From Takakia lepidozioides (lineage: Eukaryota; Streptophyta; Takakiopsida; Takakiales; Takakiaceae), in NCBI GenBank assembly GCA_030704615.1, contig CM060731.1, positions 31,558,001 through 31,622,000 on the forward strand: a stretch of DNA of 64,000 nt, written 5' to 3'. Shown here in pieces: positions 57,236 through 64,000 of this stretch (positions are counted from its first letter, which is position 1; each line of letters opens with the position of its first letter). The translations under genes were made by a program, and so were the position numbers. The notes beneath the pieces were generated by a model. The model was not told where the DNA came from. It was given only the letters and a program-made list of their open reading frames with translations, and did not search any database.

Positions 57236-58612
57236 GACATATCACACTGAGTTGCGAACTGCCATCTGTAAGTCAGTTCTAATTGCCTCTGAAAGACCAG
57301 CTATTTTGAAACATTGTTTTGTAAAGGGAAGGGCCTGCCCCTTGCTGAGAAAGTGTTTCTTCAAAAGCAAACCTACACTACCGATGATGAGATGGTGGAA
57401 TTGATTGAAGAGAGGCTCCGTCTCAAAGCTGCCAAGGCAGGCCTATCTAAAACTACCAACAGCGCACACTCATCTAGCTAGTGACAGTCGCTGTAGGGAA
57501 CATACTGATGGGAACCTTGGGGTGAAAGGTATTACAGAAGATCTGGTCCCTTCTATTGTGCATGAGTTGTCATCTTTTTGTAATGAAATCCAAGGAGAAC
57601 TACAAGCCTTCAAAGCTGAGGTAGGTTGGAACTCTGCAGTCCTTGCCAAATCAGGACTTCAAGGTAAGGTCAATGCTGGTATTCATCATGAAGCCAGGAC
57701 TTCCGTGGTGGCCTGCATGATATGCAAGTCCACGAAGCATTACACCAGGTGGTGCCCTTACCAATCTGACTTACCTGCTCTGATTGAATAGTTACAAAAA
57801 GACAAAAAACAGAAGGGTACTTTAAACGAACCTGGTCATCTGTGAGGGTGCTAGATGACCGTGGTAAGAACCCCAAGCCTATGGTAAGTGCTGTTCTCTC
57901 TCGTGATTTCAAATTCATGCACTGTGAAGCATATAAACGTATCAGTAGGGACCGGATCCCACCCATTGACGATGCAATGTCATGTGGGGCACATTTTCCT
58001 TTTCTTGTGTTATAGATACTGGATGCACCATGTCAGCCATTCCACTTAGCACAGTTTGAATCCTTTGATTAAAAATTAGCCTGGCCCGTGGCTTTGAAGT
58101 TACCATTGCTGATGGCACGGCCTATGAACATGATAGGGTTGGTCACTTTGCCTATTCGCATTAGTGGAAAGATTGTCTTGCTTACCTACATTGTCACCAT
58201 GGGTGATCAAATTTTACTTGGGCTGGATTGGATGAAGGGCGCAAAGGCTAGCATTAACATCATGAACAATCTGATGTGCCTGCACAATGGTGAGGGACAA
58301 CCTTACAAAGTAAGCTTAAGCCATGTTACTATTGCTGTTGGGACCTCTATGGCCAACTATTCTCGTCTCAAGCTTCAAGCTGAGCCGATGAAGGAGCAGG
58401 CGGGTTTGCATTATAATTGGGCCAGGTTCAGCCAGTTTCAGACACCTAGTGATAATCTGTACCAATGGCATTTCCCTCCACCAGGTATGAAGTCTGGACC
58501 CCCTCTACCCGTTGCAAAAAATACCATGTTGATCCGTGCTCCAGTTGACTTTGTTATCCCTGTTTTTTCTCAGCGCATAGTACCTATAGGTCTGGCTTTT
58601 GCTTGTCCAAAT
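57236..58612 (+). pseudogene. Gypsy-3 gag end, protease and dUTPase start, inverted segment
   Basis: Plus strand, opposite to the rest of Gypsy-3. Gag: LRTAICKSVLIASERPAILK, frame change, TDDEMVELIEERLRLK, then the knuckle-like CMICKSTKHYTRWC (C-X2-C-X4-H-X4-C). Protease: DTGCTMSAIP near 58018 and GDQILLGLDWMKGAKASINI. Then APVDFVIPVFSQRIVPIGLA with FACP, which resembles the start of a dUTPase. It breaks at about 58612. The pieces join logically to the minus-strand parts on both sides. Confidence 0.78.
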
Positions 58613-59201
58613 CAGGAGTAGTGTAAGCTATGGGCTTTTCTACTCGAAAAAGCTTCCGAGCCAATTCTCTCACGTCTACCCAAGTCAGATCGTTCTTGTC
58701 TTTGATGTTGGATTCAAACAATCGCCTGGCCTCTCCCTTGAGACAAATCCGAAAGGATTTTACTTGGAATCTTGTTGGCACACCATTCATTTCTGTACTG
58801 ATCTCAAAAAATTCCAAGAAGGACTCAAAATCATCCCCTAAGTTGTATTCGGGGTACTGTTGTTTATGCATGCGCTCGCCAGGCTCAGACTTCCGAGGGG
58901 AAGCATCAGAGACCTCTGTCTGTCTCAGCAACATCTTCATGAGAGGGGGGAAATTGGAAATCACCCCCATAGCTTCGCATAGTTCTTCCACATCAAAGGT
59001 GGGTGGAGAGTCAGCCGCCAGATCCTTCTGTTTGAAATCTCCGGACGACTCTCCCCTCTCATAATTCTTTGGTTCATTAGCTGCTGTCTCTCCCCTCTCC
59101 TCCGCTGCACGTTGTTCCAACTCACTTAGCCCCATAGTCTCTTCTGCCTCCTTTTCTAGCATAGATCTTGTAAAAATAGGATGAGAAAAGAAAATACCCA
59201 C
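58613..59201 (-). pseudogene. Gypsy-3 gag, N-terminal part
   Basis: Minus-strand frame of about 195 aa: acidic N-terminus, FPPLMKMLLRQTEV, YNLGDDFESFLEFFEISTEM and PTRFQVKSFRICLKGEARRL, with DLTWVDVRELARKLFR, a gag capsid pattern. It stops at the inversion breakpoint near 58613. Confidence 0.7.
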
Positions 59202-60344
59202 TAATTGTCAGACGGGGCACTGAGCTGTGAATCCCAACCAGTTACACTGTGAGAGGTTTCTTGCTGTAAGTACACGTTCCTGTGAAACTCCACACCCTCC
59301 TCACTCTTTCTACTTGACCAATGTTATCTTTCCTTCACCAAACAGAGTATGGTAGACTCTTTTCTGCCTTCTGCTTTGTATTCCTATATCTCGGGGGGCG
59401 GAAAACAGACCCCTGGGAAGATCAATACATCACTGGGGCAAAGGGAAAAATCAGTATCTGGAATGCATGTGATACGGTCCTCCCAAGTGAGCTCTCGGGT
59501 AGGGGTGGGTGGAATCCTAGGCCTCAAATTAGCAAGAAGAGTAGGAGGTACCCCCTTAACGAAACACAAACAAGGGGCTCGGCTTGCCTGGTGACAGGAA
59601 GCTTTCAAGCTCGACACCCAACTCTCGACTCACAGAAAATTGAGGAATGCCCAACATTGCACAGCTGAGAGTCTCACCCCGTCCCACCCCGTCCCAACTG
59701 CTCTGTAGCACTAGCAAGAGGAATTTGTAGGAAACTTCCCTGGAATGAAGCTTGAGAAGAAGACGAGCAACATACGCCCCTTGAAGGGACTCTTGAATGC
59801 GGCGTGAGTGAGACAAAAACAGAATGAAGCAGTTAGAATGGAACCAAAAATAAAGTAAAACAATTAAGGGCTCAACAGTTTGCTCCCTGCGCTCTGCCTT
59901 GGTGCGTATGGGTTTGGAGGGCTCCTTACGAGCAGTCTCCTCGAAGGTCTTAGCCCAAAGCTCGGAGGGAGTGTCCAGCGGGAGCTCAGGACGTGGGAGA
60001 GGCTCGCCCTCCAAGTAGTCAACAAATACTATTTGTTCTGGCAAAAGGTGACGGGCAAGCTCACAGAGTAGCAAGATTCAAGTGCCTGGGTTTGCCGCAT
60101 GTGAGGAACCTCGAATTGATCAAGCTCAAACCACCCTTGCTCACGAAACTCTCAAAACAAAGAAAAACTCGGGCAAACAGACTCTCTCTCTTTTTCACTG
60201 TGCAAAACATACTAGCTGCCATTTTGCTATCTCCTCTCTTCGCAATCATCCCAGATCTCCCGTACACAATCTACTGCCTCAGGTGCTTCGTATTAGACAC
60301 ACTTTCTGTTAACGACTTTTCTTACCCCGCATCTCCACCATAAT
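59202..60344. other. unassigned region upstream of Gypsy-3 gag
   Basis: A minus-strand frame at 60074-59556 (LARHLLPEQIVFVDYLEGEP, RPELPLDTPSELWAKTFEET) is Glu/Pro-rich, and I do not recognise it. It could be leader sequence or an extra ORF of Gypsy-3, or an older element. No LTR was identified. Confidence 0.3.
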
Positions 60345-60890
60345 TCCGGCACCAGGGGAATATTCCCCTTCCTCTACCGGTTTAGCGTTGTCAAGGGGAA
60401 TGTAGTTGGCAGAGGAGCCTGGCTAAGAAGACGGAATCTTACATAGAGGACACAACGGAATCACACATCCACACAACGTTCATACAGTACTCAAGCACCC
60501 CCCCTCACACAGTACGCACAGGCATCAGATGAAAACCACCACCCTTATTGCCGCGGCAGAGGGGTTTAAATAGCATTAGGGTATAATCTAATCCTAGCGC
60601 CACGCGGCACATACATATAGGCTTTCCAGATGTCGTTCGAGCCTAACCATAGAAAGTGGCCACATCATCCAGTTCCATCCTAATCTGATCCTAAACTAGC
60701 TGTTAGAATAAGAAATCATATAATAAAGCCTTAAGCCGTTGCCAGCTCATCCTCATGCATTAGGTAGAAGTTCATCCAGACTACATCCTAACTTCGTCCA
60801 TCCCTGCTACATCCCTCGTACATCTCCCATCATCTATCCTCTATTCATCTGAGGCGAAAAACAGGTGGGGGGGGGATCCCATCATCACAG
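60345..60890 (+). repeat. repeat X, uninterrupted copy
   Basis: Contains in one piece the parts found separately at 24921-25008 (reverse) and 46503-46917. AGA at 60445-60447 is the empty target site of the CACTA insertion. It has no coding capacity; it could be a solo LTR or a non-autonomous element. The right end is a G run followed by atcccatcatcaca. Confidence 0.8.
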
Positions 60891-61214
60891 GCCTCAGCCC
60901 CTGTTTAATAAATAAATAAAAATAAAACAACCATTAAATAATTAGTATGTCTTTAATTGAATTTAGAAGTTTTCACTTGATTTCACAAAGATATTAATTA
61001 TTATGTTGCAAAATTCAGACTTTGCATTACATAAAAAAAGAGAGAATAAGATCCCTTTCTTTGGAAAAAATAAAAAAAGGGTGGGCCCACCCTGTTACAT
61101 GTGCTATAGTGGCGGGCCCTTGGCCCTCCCTCACATTTGCACCCTCTTACCCGACCCGGACATCATGTGCACCCGCCCAATTTCCTATTCATGCCATGGT
61201 ATAGTCCTTGTTTT

Positions 61215-61385
61215 TGCCCATAATACGGGTCCGGGTCTGGGTATTGTCTTGGCAATACCAGCGGGTCCGGTTATCAACCATAGTATTGGAATTGCCAATA
61301 CCAGCCGGGTCGGTTATTAACCATAGTATTACAAAAGCAAATACCAGCCGGCCCGGTTATTCAATACCCTGGTTGATACCCGGCC
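61215..61385. repeat. 'accagccggg' repeat tract, second copy
   Basis: Alternating copies of aatacc-agccgg(g)t and ggttat-(c)aaccatagtatt, related to 19685-19915. Confidence 0.6.
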
Positions 61386-61399
61386 AGATCCTATCCTAC

Positions 61400-61978
61400 A
61401 TACCAGTGCAACACCGGTCCAGACACATGTACGGCCAACTTCAAAGGATAATCTTGTTGAGAATATCTTTAAGCAATATGGAAGCAGCAATTCAGCCTAA
61501 ATTTAGCTGTGCATTCTCTGTTGTTGCAAATTGGGATCCTCATCCTCTTCCTAACTCTCTAGTTAGTCCCAGTTTTTCTGTCCTCAAGACCGACAGCTTC
61601 CTCCCCAACAACCATAGAATTTGGTGAAGTGGAATTGGGCCCACAATGAGCATGAACATTTTGTAGCTGCATCAATCGAGCATGAAATTCCATCATGTAG
61701 TGGGCACCTTGGATCCTTGTGGAAGGGAATAGTTTGCCTGTCAGTCTAGGGACAACCCTGGAACCACCAGGATATTGCAGAAAACATAACCACAACAGGA
61801 GCCCAGCGGTGACAGTTTCTTTTACTACACAAGGATAATACAAAACTTGGACGTCCCCAAGCACATAAAATGATTTCTCCTTGAACTTCACAATGCAGCT
61901 TTGTTCTGAGGGGAACGACATGTTGCCTTTAAAATACTGGACAAAAACTCTAACAAGGATGCAATTATATTGACAAAG
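61400..61978. other. 3' flank of the transporter gene
   Basis: Downstream of the transporter stop on the minus strand. A 120-codon minus frame (61921-61559) shows no known family and is probably untranslated. Confidence 0.4.
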
Positions 61979-63791
61979 CTAAAGATCAGTGTCACTCCTA
62001 GAGTCTGAGGCAAGGCCTTGCTTCGCGATTGACTTGACTTTCAAAAGCAGCTGTTTCCGGTCAACTGCCTTGTCTGTTGTGGAGATCCCATTGAGCTCCA
62101 TAAGGCGTACATCCTCGTCATCAAAGCTGGTTCCTCTTTCAAAATCAAGTGTCCTAGGTGATCTAACAGCATTTTGATTCAGGGGTGCATTCCTTAGCTC
62201 CAATAAGAGCGAGGAAGAGTAACCGTCCCCATCTCTCTCAAAAAACTTGGAAATCTCCTCCAGAGTCTTCCCTTTTGTTTCTGGGGTGTAAATGTAGATG
62301 AAGATTATTGACAGGAATGAAATGGCAGCAAACAAGGAAAAAGTTCCGGCGGTAGTGATAGCATCAGAGATAGATAGGAAAGTAAGGGCCACCGTACCAC
62401 TTGCAAGTCGGTTCATGACAACGCCGAGGCCCATAGCCTGAGCTCGCAACCTTAAAGGGAAAATCTCTGAAGTGAGAACCCAACAAATGGGGCCAAACCC
62501 AATGGAGAAGAATGCAACAAATGAGCAGATTGCTAGAATGGCCAGCACTGCAACAAATCCCGACCCATGTTTTACACCATCAAGGACAACAGGAAGCTTG
62601 TCATCTGAAGAGGGCGTTGGAGCACCTAGAAAAACAAATCCAATGGCAAGAGTAGCAAGAGACACAGTCATCCCCACAGAGCTTGTAAGCAGCAATGGTC
62701 GCCGGCCAATACGGTCAAGCCAGATGGTGGCAACCAAGACAAAGAAAGTCTTTGAAAATCCGACAGCAATGGTTGCTGCAAGCACCCCAGTTTTGCTGCT
62801 GATGCCAGCTTGGTTGAACACTGCAGGGCTGTAGTAAACAGTGGCATCAATGCCTGAAGCTTGCTGAAAAAACTGAATGCCAAGGGCAAGGACAAGCATT
62901 CGCCTCACTGTGGGCGTGGGCCACAAAAGCTCTCGCCAGATCCCTGCCCCTTGGCTTCCTGGACCCTGCAGCCACACACACACACATTATAGGCCAGTGC
63001 TCCCCTTGTAGAAACACGTAACGTGAGATCGAATATGCTGGTGGATTTAAAACAAGTTGAATCATGTTTCATTGACCAGATTGAGGTCTGAACCACCCCT
63101 ACCGTTTGCAATGTCATGCGATCCGAGCCATTCTGAGGTGTTTCTGAGTGCCCATCTAGAACATCAGACCTTGTGAGTCCTGCAGCTTCCATAATCTCCA
63201 CAAGCCGCAGATTAGCCTCAGCTTTGTCACTTGACGTCTTGAGCAATACATCCTCAGCTTCCTCAATCCGCTTTTTCATGACAAGCCAACGTGGAGACTC
63301 GGGCATAACCAGCACACCAACTGCAAGACAAATGGCTGGCGCCATTCCCAATCCTAGCATCAACCGCCAGCTCAAGTGGGCTGGTAGGCCCGAAAGAAGG
63401 AAACTAACTATGTACCCAAGAAGAATGCCAATGTTGATGAAGATTTCAGGAAGTGAAACAAGTAAGCCCCGGCTACTTGCTGGCGAGACTTCAGCAGTGT
63501 AGACAGGAGCTATCATGAGTGCAAACCCAACACCGATGCCTGCAAGTATTCGCCCCACCATGAGCACTGAAAAAGTGGGAGCAAACCCCATTACTGCAGC
63601 ACCGACCAGAAAAAACAATGCTGCAACGCCCATAGTTCCTCTCCGTCCAATGGCATCGGCCAAGCGACCAGCAGCTGCTGCCCCCAAGAGAGAGACTAAA
63701 TTCAATGAACCCACTAGCGCCTCCTCCTGCAGCTCCTGGATGGCAAGATCCTCTTTTATGAAGAGCACAGCGCCACTGATAATACCAGCAT
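61979..63791 (-). CDS. polyol/monosaccharide transporter (MFS), 5' part outside the window
   Basis: Minus strand, exons 63791-63103 and 62965-61979, joined in phase (GT-AG); 559 codons seen. It enters in TM1 after a D codon split by an intron (D-AGIISGA; relatives DTGVMSGA). Seen: GRLADAIGRRG, the sugar-transporter motif GRILAGIGVGFALMIAPVYT with EV, PESPRWLVMKKR, then QFFQQASGIDATVYYSP, DRIGRRPLLL, FFSIGFGPICWVLTSEIFPL and YTPETKGKTLEEI: twelve-helix sugar porter family, PMT/PLT branch. Known role: H+-coupled uptake of polyols and hexoses at the plasma membrane. A long hydrophilic C-tail of about 100 residues, rich in acidic residues and Ser, is longer than usual. No break seen. Confidence 0.9.
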
Positions 63792-64000
63792 CTGCAGTTC
63801 CCATGCCAGATTGAGTCTATGCGCTACATTTGAGCAAACAAAAACACATTTCGATCCGGTACCCACACTATGGGCCCAAGACACCCTCACTCTCATTCAA
63901 GGCAACCGCCTTCCAGAGTTGATTTGCATCCGTCGAGGACTTCACAAACTACTGGCTGACAGAAGTGTTGAGTACCTTGTGAAGATGCACTATCTTCTTC
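63792..64000. other. first-intron sequence of the transporter gene
   Basis: Upstream (minus strand) of the acceptor at 63792-63794. No exon encoding the N-terminus is visible, so the window probably ends within an intron. Confidence 0.5.

Noticed and set aside
57040-58612. Endogenous pararetrovirus origin of the dUTPase-like piece
   Set aside because: Neighbouring RT, RNase H and integrase order is that of Ty3/gypsy; an integrase is present and no movement or coat protein motif is seen.

Overview
The window reads as nuclear DNA of a land plant, most likely a seed-free one (bryophyte, lycophyte or fern; I cannot resolve further). The reasons are split genes with GT-AG introns, plant-specific families (PLS-class PPR with E/DYW tail, OSB-type PDF motif, plastid mini-RNase III, organellar IF3, polyol/monosaccharide transporter) and dense nested LTR retrotransposons, LINEs and CACTA elements.

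Left part (1-19.6 kb), gene-bearing. A four-exon short-chain dehydrogenase (minus, 1700-3151), a six-exon mini-ribonuclease III (plus, 4203-6640), a nine-exon organellar translation initiation factor IF-3 (minus, 8119-12154), a PPR gene whose N-terminus carries an OSB-type PDF/WWDNR motif (plus, 14831-17356) followed by a dead DYW domain, and a gamma-glutamylcyclotransferase (plus, 18916-19491). I joined the exons by hand. Reading phase is kept at every junction, giving 299, 247 and 316 aa for the first three. Three neighbours (mini-RNase III, IF-3, OSB/PPR) would all act in organelle gene expression.

Middle (19.6-46.9 kb), repeats. A LINE ORF1 scrap, a poly(A)-tailed gypsy scrap, a seven-unit tandem array of hairpins, and a nest of elements: a Copia element inserted in a LINE (target duplication AGTGC/GCACT, both LTRs 325 bp), Gypsy-1 (31396-44046) inserted in the Copia, and a CACTA element split over 23.5-24.9 and 46.0-46.5 kb. 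The Copia 5' half lies on the minus strand and its 3' half on the plus strand although they share one target duplication, so the block has been rearranged, or misassembled.

Right part (46.9-61 kb), two more Ty3/gypsy elements. Gypsy-3 (minus) carries a dUTPase-like domain between protease and reverse transcriptase, and an internal segment of about 1.4 kb is inverted. Gypsy-2 (plus, about 48.9-55.5 kb) sits inside Gypsy-3. Between protease and reverse transcriptase it encodes a Dnmt3-like cytosine-5 DNA methyltransferase, and after the integrase a PHD finger. This 'writer plus reader' retrotransposon is the most striking object in the window, although this copy is broken by stops and frameshifts.

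Right edge: the last two exons of a polyol/monosaccharide transporter (minus, 61979-63791), whose 5' end lies beyond the window.
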